This document shows positions 1 to 11,595 of a stretch of DNA of 64,000 bases, piece by piece. The position numbers were made by a program, and so were the translations under genes. Under the pieces are notes generated by a model. It saw only the letters and a list, made by a program, of their open reading frames with translations. It ran no database searches and had not been told where the DNA came from. The stretch lies in assembly GCF_000003815.2 (NCBI RefSeq), contig NC_049995.1:16258437-16322436 (forward strand), written 5' to 3'. Source of the DNA: Branchiostoma floridae. Lineage: Eukaryota > Chordata > Leptocardii > Amphioxiformes > Branchiostomatidae. Position 1 is the stretch's first letter. The number at the start of each line of letters is the position of its first letter.

Positions 1-157
1 AAACCATATCCAGGTTGCTTGAGTAACTATTTTTGGCGTAACTTGTTTACTGTTATTAGTTTCACACTCTATTTACAATACAATTGAACAAAGTTTTAAG
101 AACCCAGTTGGCAAATAGAGAACCTAATAAAATCAAACCGTTTTGTTTATTCCATAG

Positions 158-3100
158 GCTGGCTGTCTGACCAAAAGCTGTCAGGGGAGCACAAAGACCT
201 GCACTACGGTATGTAACATCACTGTTTCTGACTTCTAAAGACTGTTCTATCTGCATTCCCTGTTTATATCTAGACTGGCTAAGGGACAGCGAGCTCTCTG
301 AAGAACGCTCCAGTCTGCACTACGGTACTGTAAATCCATTTATAGATTTTTATAGATATTTTTATTTATCCACAGGGTTGGACAAGTTTTCTAAAATTGA
401 CTTGTCCTATCGGGCAAGTACTTAAAAAATTTACTTGCCCGAACCAACTTTTCACTTGCCTGAAATCTAAATGACATTTTTCTATGTACAGTCATGGCCT
501 TCAATGGAATTTTTGTTATTGGCTCTATTTTCTGTGTTAATCAATGCTTGATGTCATGACTTTGAAAAGTAGCAAGTACATCAAAGTCTCACTCAATGAT
601 GAAAAGCTAACTTGTCCGATCGGGCAAGTGGGGAAGGACATGCACTTGCCTGATTGGCATTTTCACTTGCCCGGGACTATAGGGCTAGTGGACTTGTTTA
701 TCCCTGATCCATGTGTGTCAGTGTGTGTGATATTTTCTGTGGTTTTGGTTACGGAAAAGGTCAAAGTAGCAGAAAGATATTTCCGTCATGTGGTAGTAAT
801 GGGAGAGGGCAGTGTCTCTGGTGACAGTGCTGTGTGCAGATGTGCATGCACAAGTTTTGATAAGGGGGCCCACATAATGATAAACAAAAAGTAAATATGG
901 TATACATGAAAAAGATTTATCTTGTGTCGAGAGGGTTACAATGCCAGTGGGATGTAGATACTCCACTTAACAGATTTTTTTATAGCGAAAAGGACCATTG
1001 GTTGGACTTTTGATTTAGAAGTTTTCACAGAACATGGACCTGATCCGTACCTGTGCCTGAATTTTCTGTACCAGTACACGCCCCAGTACCATGTGCTAAT
1101 TGTGGAGGAAGAAAGTTCATTCATTAATGCAGCTCTTTCTGTAGGCATCGAAGAGTGCCTGGAGTTTCCCTTCACAGCGAAGGTCTGGCTTCCTGACGAC
1201 ACCACGGTGAAGGCCAAGGTCACGGGGTTCATCGAAGGTGAAGATGGGAGCAAGAGGCCGGGGACTGGGATCGGCTTCAAAGGTACAATACTGACATGCA
1301 GGTGTAAGAATCGAACAGGGGGTCTGACCCCAGTTCTGACTGTTAAGAAAAGAAAGGCTTTGGCTTTGAGTTTGAATGGACTTCCCTATAGCTGTCGATT
1401 TTACCTACTACTTGCCAAGAATGTTGTTTTTGTGAGTGTTTGTATGTTTGTGTGCGACAGCGTGAGAAAGCCTTGATGTATTTTTGTGATATTTGGAATA
1501 TGAGTAGGTCGTAGTTCTATGAGAAAATTATTAGATTCTGGACATCCTAGCAGCTTGTTAAGGTGTTCTGCAAATGAACTTGATATGTTCTAGACATGCC
1601 TCTTGCACAAGAGAATAATAAGTAGTATATGTTTGGGTCCCCTATCCGCTTTTTCTGAACTGAATTCAAAAGAGAAGAACTCAAGAAGGGGTTGACAGAT
1701 CATGACTTTTGGTATGTTTCTTGTGTATTTTCCAGTGACCTATCTGGACCAGGAGCTGTTGGTTCCCACAGATGCCTTCGTGGATGAGCTGGCTGATCCT
1801 GACCAGCTGGACGATGACTGGATGCACAGCGGGGAGGCAGTACCAGCTAAGGTGGGTAGATCACCTGAAGTCTTGGGATCAGGGTTAAGAAAGGATTGAG
1901 ATTAAGATTAGGGTGATGGATATGGTCAGCAACTAGCTGGACAATGGCTGGATGCACAGTGGACAGGCCGTACGAGCCAAGGTGGGTTTAAGAATTAAGA
2001 TTTGGGATATGGCAAGCTTAAGGAGTAACTTTCTTTTGCTTGATGTTTTGTTCTACTTACAGTTTCTTTAAAACATGATGACAAGAACCCTATGTATGGT
2101 CTTGACTCATGAATAACAGACATATAGAGAGTATTATAGGGCAAAAAGAACTGGATCATTTTACTCTGTTGTCTACTTGTGTCCCATGGGCCTCCATAGA
2201 ATAATGCAATCTGTCAAGAATTCAAATGTCTTATGGGGACTTTGAAAAGGACAATAACAATTTTTTTTGTTAGAGGACACAAAACTTTTGTCAAATTTTT
2301 GCATTGAAATGTCTTGAGTGTTTCAATCATATGGCGATCCAACATGTGGGATGGCTAAAACCTTGGTCATAAAAACTGAGGAGATAAAATACAGTCAAAC
2401 CTGTATTAGGGGCCACCTCTACAGAGGGGCCACCTGTCCATAGTGGCCACTTTTTGTCGGTCCCTTGGGTATTTTATCTACAAGTTGCCACCTCTATACA
2501 GAGGCCACCTGTCTATAGTGGCCACATTTGTCCGGTCCCTTGAGTAGCCACTATAGACAGGTTTGACTGTAGTAGTCTATGTGTCTCGTTTCTGATTTCA
2601 CAGAGATAACTAAATATGATTCCCCTCCCCAGGTGTTTGCAGTTCTGCGAGAGTTTTACGATGGCGCCATCTTCACCAACATCCGGAGCTTTGGAGACAT
2701 CTGGTGTGACCTGCGCTACGATGTGGGGGACGAAGGGTTCAAGAAAGAGAAGAGAAAGGTAAGTTTGATGTGTGAGTGATATACTGAAGTTGTTTTGACA
2801 AGATTGTGTGGCCCAAGGGCTTCAGAAATGGATATGTTCTTAATGTAACTTTGCTGGGACCTAATAGATACATTGAAGTAACGCTGGTTCACCTTTATCC
2901 ACTGATTAACCTATATCCGTAGTATTTAAATTGAGGGTAGTTACTGGGGATATCAAGTCAATGGACGGTATTTTCAACCTGCAATGTTTTTAAATCACCG
3001 ACTTGATATCCCTTGATAACCTGTTCTTAAATACAACTGTTAAAAAAGGATAAAAAGGATATAGGTTACCCCACGGATAAAGGTGAACTAGTGTTACAGT

Positions 3101-6100
3101 GAATCTTGTTTCTACAAATTCATGACACTGAAAATATGCTACTGATGTATTCGTACTGTATTACAGGGTTTTGTGTACTATCAACCATAAACTGTTAACA
3201 CCACAAAAACCTCCTTTCTTGTTCTACCAAGAAATAAAGTCCCCATGAGAATAATTGAGTTTACTGTGAGCAAAGGGCTAAACTTTTAGACACTTAGAGA
3301 CACTGTAATTTTAACCTTTGTTATATTGGTTGGATTGGAAGGTGACAGCAGCCATGAAGAAGGACTACATCAGCAACCCGCCCAAGATCAAGAAGATCAA
3401 ATCCTTCCCGAAGGTGGACACAAGTGAGCGGCTGTGGAACGTGCACTCTTCAGCCTACCCTCTCATGCAGGTAAAAACGCTAAAAACACCTCCGAAAATA
3501 ATTTCATCAGGTTGGTAGAATATATGAGATATATAGGAGAATTCTTGAACACAACCAAAATTAAACTTACTTGCTTACGTTTCGGTGTCTATCAGACACC
3601 TTCCTCAGAGCTTCTGACTGGAGTTCTGCTTCTCGTCGCTAGACACCGAAACGTAAGTTTAATTTTGGTTGTGTACAAGAATTCTCCTATATTATACTAA
3701 AAACACCTTTTTCCACCGGGTAATCTATATCCATTGTACTTGAAATTAGGGTATTTAGAGATATCTACATCTACATAGCTACAACCCCCAGATAATCCCA
3801 TCAGGGGCAAAGTAGGGTAGAGTTGAGGTACCTGGCTAAGGCAGGCAAGGCTCAAGCCTGGCACAGAATGACCCGCAATATTAGGTAGACAGAGTTTTTT
3901 TCAAATTATTGCAGTTTGAAACCACTGTCTGTTGACTTGGTAGCCATCAATCAGCGTTCCCGCCAGGTTCTTGAAAGTATGCGTCCAAATATTGGGGAGG
4001 GGGGTAGTGAGCGCCGGAGGCGCGAGACGAGCGCCGCAGGCGCTCGCTTTCTAGGGGGGTCCGGGGGCATGCTCCCCCGGGAAAATTTGGATTTTCAAAC
4101 CCTCTAAAACACAATTTCCTGCAATTTGAGAGGAAAATCATGCGCTTGAGATTGGATGTCGGTTGCCTCTTTTACTCCCGTTATTCAGTAATCGACGACC
4201 GCCCTCTCGAACCCCAAAAATACGTTATATGAAAAAAAAAAACTATAAGCACAGGGAATCAGCCTTCCGTGATCTGGCCAGGGTATAATTTGTCCAGACA
4301 TAAAAAATTTTTGATGCTTCGCAACAGGGCTCTAGCCAGTTCGTCAGCCCATGGAAAAATTTTGCCAATTTTTTCCGTCATTGAATAAAAAAAAGGTCTA
4401 ACGTTACCGAGTCGTGCGATCGATGTTGCGCCCTCCCGCATCAAATAGTTTTCCGAGACGATAAAATAACGACGCCATCACGCACATTTTGTATTTTTTT
4501 TCTATTTTTCCCGATGATTTTACTCAAAATTTTCGTATCGGTGGGGTTTTACAAGGCCGTGCCGTCATTTTCCACGACCGTGCGACCTCAGGTAACCCCG
4601 TTTTCGGCGTGAAATCTTTGGCTGGATTTCTTTTTAAATAGACCAAGAACGTTATACATTACTCGAAGGAGGACGATATGCTGCCTTTTTGGTAGTGATC
4701 AGTGCCGGTGTAGCCTTGAAGCAGTAGCCAGAAAGACGCACGTCCCAACGTGCTGGGCGTTGCGATCGACGATCCGTCTGGGGAGGGGGGCGTGCCGCGC
4801 CATGTGCCACGGAGGCCAGTGCCAGTGCACAGCCGACTCGATCGACGCTTGACAACAATATTGCGGCCCCTTTTCTGCCACAAATTTTGTCTTTTTGAAA
4901 CATCAGAAATTTTGCAAATAACAAATAAAGTGTACAGTTTTGGATTCTTCACTTATTTACCGCGCACCGCTTTTTTAACTTGGATAAATGGGGACACTTT
5001 AATAGTAAATTGTTAGCAGCTAGGGAAGAAACTTGCCAGGCGACACGGTCGGCTACCAATATCACAAAACAACGTCACGTGCGCATAATACTCCGTAACT
5101 TTTGTTTTTTTTCCCGGTGACCAATGACAGAGTACAACATTACATTTATCAAACGCTGATTGGTTATTAAGATGATTGGATTTGGACCTGGTGGCCAATC
5201 TAGACTGCTTGGCGCCGGTGGCCTGTTGCCAAAGATACCGACTGCCAATCAATTGCCCACAGCGTGAGAACTTTTGTTGAGATGTGCAACACTCGCACAG
5301 AACAGTTTGTTTGCTCAATACTAGTATTACCCACACATCTTTAACAAATACGTGAAAATGAGGATAAGTAAGTATCATGTTAAAATCAGAATATAAAATC
5401 TATATAAGATTTCTTCCAGACGAGTGTTAGAGAATGCTGACTGTCAGATGTATGTCACGGACTACAAAAAATTACATTGCGCAACGGACAGCTCAGACTG
5501 GCGCGTGGCTGGGTGTGTCGTACATGGGTCCGCTAGTTGTAAAACGTGCCGCGCTTCGCCCCATGCCCAGACTATTGGGATGACCGGAAAGTGAACAATT
5601 TGAAGTGTAAATTGTAAAGGTAGGATTCCTTCTTATAAACACAGATTTTTGAAAGATTCCAGATACATTTTGTACACTGGTGGTACAGGTCAGCCTTTCT
5701 TTCAGATTTTTTTATGGACGCATTCAGCCGAGCCGAATGCGTCTTTCCAGAAAAACATGCGTCCAAAGACGCAAAGACGTATGCCTGGCGGGAACGCTGC
5801 CATCAATACACTGTTTTTGATACAAAGGATATAGGTAACCTTGCCGACAAAAGTGCACCAGCATTGCTGTAGTCAAACTTGTGCAAATCAATTCAGGTGC
5901 ATCATCACCATGTTTAGAAGACTTGATAGTGTATTGTAACACAAAATAACAGGTAAGTTATCCTGGACCTGTTCAAGACTCTCTTTTCTTTGTACAGAGA
6001 AATCGTCTGCAAACTTCAATGTGTAAATTGTATAAAAGATACAACTGTGTTGAATTTGTTCTTCCTTTGTTGCTCCAGATGTCCCTGGCCTTCCACACGT

Positions 6101-7026
6101 ACCTGGCATCGCTCGGCCAGTTCCCGTTTGAGGTCAAGTTGAAGTATGGAGGTGGGATCGTCACAACAACTGGGATGGTGCCTTACAAGGCTAACAAGTA
6201 CTTCCAGGTGGGTTCCTTGTCATGCTTAGAACTAAAAGAGTATGAAAAATTCTTTGATATACATGTAGAGTGAATGGTTGGTAAATCTTGTGGCCTTTGA
6301 TGAGGCCGTGTGGGCAGAAGGTCATTATCTACTGTATCCAGGGCACAGTCACTCCCTCTCCTTCCACTGCTTTATACTTCACCAAATGAAGTCAGGTACC
6401 TGCTTTTACAACTGACTGGAGTGAAAGTCATTTTAAGCTCCTTTCCCAAGGACACAACATTGGTGGCATGTCAGGGGTTTCAAACCCAGGACCTCTGGGC
6501 CAAACAGCCAACACGACACCCCAAAATGCTGTACTGTTAAAATATAATGCTAATGAAAAAAGCATACTGTTATTGTAAGCTATAACATTTAGCAAAATAT
6601 ACTTTTAATGGAAAAACTGCATCCATGGAAAAATGCACAGTCTAGTACCCTTGGATAATAATTAAGCTTGCCTGATGCCGCAGTGATGGTACTTTTGATT
6701 GTACAGGGCATTCGGCCATGTCTTAATACCTGGTGTTAATATTTCTTTCCATTTCTTAGGAGTCTCGCGGAGTATATGTTACCATCGACCTCCCAAGCGC
6801 ATCAGGGGAGCCCCCTAGCAAGAAGTCGAAGAACTGCATCACGAAGCACGTTGCCATGAGTGTCCACGGCGTGGAGGCCTGCGATTCGACCCCTGACCCC
6901 GTGAAGAGGTACCTTGAGGATATAGACACACTGATGGGGTATCAGGGCCTGTGCGTGGACAAGTGGCGCTTCGAGCAGTGCAGGCTGCTTCCCAAGGACA
7001 TGTACTCTGGGGGGTGGAGATACTAG
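158..7026 (+). CDS. Unrecognised multi-exon gene, 3' part (eight exons, 5' end outside window)
   Basis: I do not recognise this protein. Exons inferred from AG/GT boundaries and unbroken phase: 158-208, 274-324, 986-1282, 1736-1851, 2633-2758, 3342-3470, 6079-6207, 6760-7026 (stop TAG 7024-7026). Together they encode about 387 residues after a split codon. The first two exons are both 51 bp, phase 1-1, and encode related 17-residue units (WLxDxxLSxExxxLHY), so they are a tandem exon duplication. The next part is acidic and globular (LYQYTPQYHVLIVEEE; DELADPDQLDDDW), then a lysine-rich stretch (PPKIKKIKSFPK), and the end is YSGGWRY. No membrane segment or signal is visible. A conserved intracellular protein is likely, but function is unknown. 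Introns carry many repeats, including a hAT element at 3952-5799. Exon edges are echoed at 1930-1985 and 7085-7270. Exon structure is well supported; identity is not. Confidence 0.75.
373..706. mobile_element. CAGGG-ended MITE with ACTTGCCCG subterminal repeats
   Basis: A 334-bp element in an intron. It starts CAGGGTTGGACAAG and ends CTTGTTTATCCCTG, and is flanked by ATCCA on both sides (368-372 and 707-711), which reads as a 5-bp target-site duplication. The ends are packed with copies of ACTTGCCCG and CTTGTCC in both orientations. There is no transposase. The design matches the element at 31359-32088, which has a different tag. Confidence 0.6.
1930..1985 (+). pseudogene. Duplicated 3' edge of exon 1736-1851
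   Basis: This stretch repeats the end of the upstream exon and its donor (GGATGCACAG ... GCCAAGGTGGGTTTAAG, against GGATGCACAG ... GCTAAGGTGGGTAGATC). It lacks an acceptor and the start of the exon, so it is an exon fragment, not a usable exon. Confidence 0.6.
2390..2571. mobile_element. MITE with ACAGTCAAACCTGT termini
   Basis: A 180-bp element with inverted ends ACAGTCAAACCTGT (2391 on) and ACAGGTTTGACTGTA (2557-2571). The interior repeats GGCCACCTGTC-TATAGTGGCCAC several times. Related ends occur at 26871-27315. It is non-coding. Confidence 0.65.
2878..3097. mobile_element. MITE, GTAAC(G/A)CT(G/A)GTTCACC family
   Basis: Inverted ends read GTAACGCTGGTTCACCTTT on the left and, reverse-complemented, GTAACACTAGTTCACCTTT on the right. 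The interior contains GGATATCAAGTC and its complement. Fragments of the same family lie at 3715-3775, 5820-5870 and 7038-7350. Confidence 0.65.
3527..3697. repeat. Near-perfect fold-back palindrome
   Basis: A stem of about 70 bp with a short loop. The left arm includes ACACAACCAAAATTAAACTT and GTTTCGGTGTCT; the right arm carries the complements, and both arms extend outward through AGGAGAATTCTTG. It is likely a palindromic MITE and lies in an intron. Confidence 0.65.
3952..5799. mobile_element. Non-autonomous hAT-type DNA transposon
   Basis: The termini are a perfect 16-bp inverted repeat, CAGCGTTCCCGCCAGG (3952-3967 and 5784-5799). They are flanked by a perfect 8-bp direct repeat, CCATCAAT (3944-3951 and 5800-5807). 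An 8-bp target-site duplication with CAG..CTG ends is the hallmark of hAT elements. The 1,848-bp interior has no transposase reading frame, so it would depend on a partner in trans. A GC-rich module near the left end (about 4000-4140, with a palindrome around GGGGGCATGCTCCCCC) recurs as an array at 35522-36370. The element sits in the intron between exons 3342-3470 and 6079-6207 of the unrecognised gene. Confidence 0.8.
6300..6522 (-). mobile_element. tRNA-derived SINE, family 1
   Basis: Read on the minus strand it starts with a tRNA-like head: GTTTGGCCCAGAGGTCC, then GGGTTTGAAACCC as a degenerate B box. It continues into a body shared with 11325-11595, 32165-32440 and 40625-41260 (for example CCCTCTCCTTC and GACTGGAGTGA). 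It lies in an intron. Confidence 0.6.
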
Positions 7027-8556
7027 CGCTGCTGACTTAACCTTTATTCGTGGGGTAGCCTATATCCATGGTTTTTAGAATGGAATTTTATAGGGATACC
7101 CAAGAACATGTACTCTGGAGGGTGGAGATACTATTGTAGCTCAGACTTAACCTTTATCTGTGGGGTAGCCTATATCCATTGTTTTTTTTAAACGGAATTA
7201 TGTTAGCCCAAGTGGCGCTTCGAGCACCTGCTACCAAAGAACATGTGCTCTAGGGGGTGGAGATACAGATGTAACCTTTATCTGTGGGGTAACCTTTATC
7301 CATTGTTTTTAAAGACAGTCTTTAGGGATATCAGGTTGACAGACGGTTTCAAATTCAAATCATTTTTACTAGTACATCATAGTTAGAAGGAACCGTCATC
7401 TTGATAATGTATCTTCTACCATAGCCAATACTGATATCTAAACAAAAAAACAACAAAATGCAAACCTTTTTTTACACCAAGGTTTCTTTTTTAGAAGTAT
7501 TTCACCATGTACAAAGAATAAATCCTATAATATTTCTTGATATCATTTTGTATTGTACAGATCATTTCTGGCTCTCCTCACTTTTATCATCCTTAAGAGA
7601 ACTACATGTGATATTTAAACATTGTGACAAAATTGTACAGTTGAAATGATCTACATGGTCTTAATTCTTCTCTTGAAACAGTAAGGAATTTTTAGCAGGC
7701 CTGAAATGAAGGAACATAATATGTACTGACTTAGTTTAGGTCTAACATCTAGAAATATGGTAGTGACAGTCAAATACAGCAGAGGTATAAAATAACCAGG
7801 AGTTTAGTGCATCATCAACTAGTATCATGGCAAATTAGTACCAATACCTATACTTATCACAACCACAAGCCATTTTTACACTAAGTTTTCATTTTTTGGA
7901 AGAAATCCTTGTAGTTGATTCCACCTTGTACAAATAAATCCTATTTCTTACTACCAATTCTGTATTGCATAGATCATTTTTATCTCACCACACTTTTATA
8001 CTTTAAAGAAATAGAGTATCTACTGGAATATACTTGCGGTGCTCACTTCGCCATTAACTTAAAACCACTGTGGGAATGCTTGCTCTGTCTTCTGCTCAGC
8101 TTGTTTCAACCTAAAACTCAAAACCACCTAAAACACTCCATTTTATCCCTTCCACGAAAATGGAATCCTTGCAAACTCAAATCCTTTTACAGTACATAAA
8201 CATTGTAACAACTACAATGTACAGTTACCAAGACTCTACACCATCATAAATGCTTGTTCAACACAACAAGATGCGGTATTGATATGTCCCAGCAAAATCT
8301 CAACCAATATTGATATGTTCAAGCTAAGTCTCAACCATACCTAACTCTACATTGCACATAACATACATATTCAACTAAACATTTCACATAAGTTGGACCC
8401 CAAAAATAACGACACCTGTTTGGAAACGTCGCGTATACACTTCTCTATTGTGTGCCCTCCACAAGATTTTACTTCAGCAAACTCATTTCTTTCTACTCCA
8501 AAAAAAGTACATTGAAACTTGGCTGTAAACAGAACTGATTTTACAATATCCTCCCC
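7027..8556. other. Intergenic, convergent 3' ends; duplicated blocks
   Basis: No gene is seen. Directly after the stop, the end of the last exon plus a MITE end is repeated twice (7085-7200, 7205-7330). A diverged direct duplication follows (about 7455-7640 against 7870-8030; shared words include TACAAA-AATAAATCCTAT and CAGATCATTT). A 30-bp tandem pair with TATTGATATGT lies at 8277-8334. The rest is A/T-rich unique DNA. Confidence 0.5.
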
Positions 8557-10982
8557 CTACAAAGTTTCTGGGTCTACACTTCCTACACGAGTCCACACCG
8601 TATCTGGTCCTTTGTCAACAACACTCATCTCTGCAAAATCTATGTAACCGTCTTGGTCCAGATCATGTTCGGTCAGCAACTTGTCTACCAAACCCTCCGC
8701 CTGAAGTACAAGAAGAAACCAATGAAACTGGGCTGGAAGCAAAATTGATTTTACAATATCCTCCCCCTACAAAGTTTCTGGGTCTACACTTCCTACACGA
8801 GTCCACACCGTATCTGGTCCTTTGTCAACGACACTCATCTCTGCAAAATCTATGTAGCCATCTTGGTCCAGGTCATGTTCGGTCAGCAACTTGTCTACCA
8901 AACCCTCCGCCTGAAGTACAAGAGGAAACCAATAAAGTAAATAAATTAGATCATTTGAAACTTAAATTGTAAGATGATTTGCTTCTAAGATGAGAAAAAG
9001 TTGAAATGTATCTAGTAACATTTTACTTGTAAAAGGGAAATGTTTGCCTTGGCTTTATGCTGGCATTTCTTTCACCTCTTTGCTGTGACCAAAAATGGCA
9101 GCAAATATTTCCCATTTATTGGAAGACATAATCTCCAAGCAGATCCTACAGTGTTGGTAAGATAATAATAATTCAAAAGCTGGCTGAAGGAGTGTAGCAG
9201 GCCTAGGAGTGTGCATTTCCCACGTTCGGTGGACACACACCTTTGGCACACTCCTAGGCCAGCTCATGATACTACTGTAAATGCATTTAAGTTCGCGGGG
9301 ATTTAATTTCGCGGTAGCGGGAAAAGGGACTTTTCGCGGTGGATTTAATTTCGCGGTTACACCATAGACTGCAGCCTAATACCACAATAGAAAAAATTTC
9401 GCGGTGGATTTAAGTTCGCGGTGAAGTGGTCACCGCGAAAACCGCGAATATTAATCCACCGCGAACATTTCTGCATTTACATCTTACTGTAAATAAAGAA
9501 ACTTTCGCGGTGGTTTAATGTTCGCGGTGGCTGCTGCACAAACATTTTCCATGGCAGTAAGAGACAACAGTGCATGGTGCTACCGTGAACTTACAACCAC
9601 CGTGAAAAGTCCTTTTTCCTGCTGGCGCGTAATTGATTCCCAGCGAACTTAAATGCACTTACAGTATCCCATCGTAGGATCTGCTTGGAGATTAAGTAAC
9701 ACGCTGCATAAGCAAGTTTGCCTACATGTATAGAAATGAACAGGTGACCCCTGACCTCTTTAAGAACCATGGTCCCTCCCGTTTGCCCTGATTCGCTGAC
9801 CGGTACCGTGTCCGCAAAGTCGGTCAGCAGAGCCAGCCACTCCAGACCGTCCAGCTTGTTGTTCCTGTCGAAATCGTGCAGTTGGAACAGGTAGAACATG
9901 GCTGCAAGGGGGGAGAAAAGGTGAAAAATCACTAGAAAGGTAACATTCAATATATTTGGTGACCAACCCCTAGCTCTGTCCTGCCACTTGCTACATGAAG
10001 TAATCGAATGCCACAGGGTGTCTACCACTAAAGTTTGTTGTTCCTGTCGAAATCTCGCAGTTGGAACAGGTAGAACATGGCTGCAGGGGTGGAAAAGGAG
10101 GGAAGAATGGTAGATAATCACTGGTGAGGAAACATTTGCAAGCATACACACAATTTATGCCTTCACGTGGTCTAACATAACCAAGCTCCATGACATAAAC
10201 TACTTCTCTGTTAGTCTTACTCATTTCGTATAGTACCCAACACACACACACGCATGCACACACACACATGCACACACATACACACTCAACTTATACACAC
10301 AAACATACACACACATATACATACATACATGCAGACACACATGTACACACACACAGAGTAACACACATACACATGCACATACACACATGTACACACACAT
10401 GTACACACATGCACAGACACACACACACAGAGTAACACACACACATGCACATACACACATGTACACACACACACACATGCACAGACACACAACACTTTGA
10501 AAGCATGTATGGGCACATTTTAGAGGAATGAATGGCAACACCACATACCTTGCCCGTCATCGATGTCATCTATGCCTTCAGGAAGTTTGATGATTCTACT
10601 CAGATGTTCCTTAATGTGTCTGCACATCAAGGAGGAATTTTTGTATTAAATGAAACTCTGAAACCAATAGCAAATTCATACACACAGGCACAAACATGGT
10701 CACGTGATTAAGGGGATTTAAAGTTTAACTAGAGTCTTTGAACAGGTCTTAACAGTGGACAATAAACAAAGAATTTAAATATAAAGTAGGTCTTGAAATG
10801 TTCGCAAACGTTTTATTCTCGAGGCTGTCTCCTGACACTACTGCAAATATTTTCAACCTTGAAGTCAAAGTACCATTAAAAAAAGAGAAATTAAGTCCCT
10901 GCAAAAATAATACGTTAACCTACGGTACCTGATGCCCTCTTCATCCATGTCTAGCCTGTCGAACAGGTGTTTCAGCTGGTGT
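8557..10982 (-). CDS. EF-hand protein of the MCFD2/CGREF1 type (5' exons unresolved)
   Basis: Exons on the minus strand, with matching phases: 10929-10982, 10549-10619, 9756-9901, and a terminal exon present twice (8767-8910 and 8557-8700). The protein has the order known in MCFD2 and CGREF1: a helical lead (HIKEHLSRII), a first EF loop DFDRNNKLDGLE, a linker, and a second loop DLDQDGYIDFAE. Both loops keep the calcium ligands at positions 1, 3, 5, 9 and 12. MCFD2 is a secretory-pathway cargo-receptor partner of LMAN1; CGREF1 is secreted. Which of the two this is closest to cannot be decided by eye. A signal peptide is expected but its exon was not found; 11906-11963 holds an ATG and a donor and could be a 5' exon, weakly. 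The two terminal exons encode the same 47 residues and stop. Confidence 0.75.
8767..8910 (-). CDS. Proximal duplicate of the EF-hand terminal exon
   Basis: This is a 144-bp terminal exon, 210 bp from its twin at 8557-8700, with the same acceptor (CTTCAG), reading frame, EF loop and stop. The coding parts differ at four positions, and all four are synonymous by inspection (Val, Gly, Asp, Asp third positions). Being nearer to the upstream exons it is the default splice target; the distal copy would be used only if this one is skipped. Confidence 0.75.
   Translation of the reverse strand, partial: AEGLVDKLLTEHDLDQDGYIDFAEMSVVDKGPDTVWTRVGSVDPETL
9130..9693. mobile_element. Nested inverted-repeat elements (TTCGCGG family inside a larger foldback)
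   Basis: The outer arms are a perfect 20-bp inverted repeat around CTCCAAGCAGATCCTAC (9130-9149, 9674-9693). Inside lie a hairpin with 15-bp arms GGCCTAGGAGTGTGC (9200-9214, 9246-9260) and an element at 9273-9666 bounded by TACTGTAAATGCATTTAAG and its complement. The latter is filled with TTCGCGGTGG and CCGCGAA words and has an internal second pair of ends near 9478-9490. It is non-coding and lies between two EF-hand exons. Confidence 0.6.
10030..10086 (-). pseudogene. Partial copy of the first EF-hand exon with its acceptor
   Basis: It repeats about 45 bp of the start of exon 9756-9901 together with its acceptor and pyrimidine tract (CAGCCATGTTCTACCTG). The copy stops after FDRNNKL and lacks the donor, so it is an exon-edge duplicate. 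Confidence 0.65.
10228..10498. repeat. Compound AC/TG microsatellite
   Basis: About 270 bp of (CA)n with ATACAC and ATGCAC interruptions lie in an intron of the EF-hand gene. Cysteine/valine-rich reading frames here are products of the repeat. Confidence 0.9.
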
Positions 10983-11022
10983 CTGGGGAGAGACAAAAGA
11001 AGAGGACGAGTCAGAAATAGCA

Positions 11023-11245
11023 TTGTATAAGCCCTCTCACAGAGATCTGAATGCATGTGCGGTGACAAGAATTCTAGGTAATATGTCGTCTTGCCCATTG
11101 TTTCAGTTTGCATAACAATATCCTGACGGGTTTTGTTTTCTTTTATGGGGACTTTACCCTTGACATGTTACCTATAGCTTAAGAATTCCTGTCGCCGCAC
11201 AAGCCTTCTGATCTGTGACTGTGAGAGGGCTTATTGTATTGTATT
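11023..11245. mobile_element. MITE with AAGCCCTCTCACAG termini
   Basis: Inverted arms of about 50 bp: AAGCCCTCTCACAGA...GATCTGAATG...GTGCGGTGACAAGAATTCT at 11023-11075 and its diverged complement at 11183-11243. No open frame. Confidence 0.55.
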
Positions 11246-11324
11246 GCAAAATAGATCCCCAATTTCTTCCGCAGTGAAAACCAATGATGAATGTATACAA
11301 AAATAGTAAAGGTAAAGGTAGTAC

Positions 11325-11595
11325 CATATAGCCTTTTTAAGGGATAGCGGCAGTGGGTTGTTATCCACTGTGTCTTAAAAATAAGGGCACGATATTGAAA
11401 TGCAGAGCCCATCCCTCTCCTTCTACTGCCAACCTTCCCAACCAAAGCCAGGTGACATTTTTTACACCTGGATGGAGTGAGGAAGGTCCTGTAAAGTGCC
11501 TTTTCCAACGGCATAAGATTGGTAGCACGACAGGGGATTCAAGCCCAGGATCTTTGAGTTCTGGGCCAAACAGTCTACATGACAACCCCCCCCCC
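11325..11595 (-). mobile_element. tRNA-derived SINE, family 1
   Basis: Same family and orientation as 6300-6522. Shared landmarks are CAGTGGGTTGTTATCCACTGTG, split here by the 20-base limit as CAGTGGGTTG and TTATCCACTGTG, then CCCTCTCCTTC, TTTACACCTGG and GGGATTCAAGCCCAGG (B-box side). Confidence 0.6.

Noticed and set aside
544-894. 116-residue plus-strand ORF
   Set aside because: It runs through the CAGGG MITE and unique intron; no splice support.
10221-10569. Cysteine/valine-rich ORFs on the minus strand
   Set aside because: Translation of a CA/TG microsatellite.
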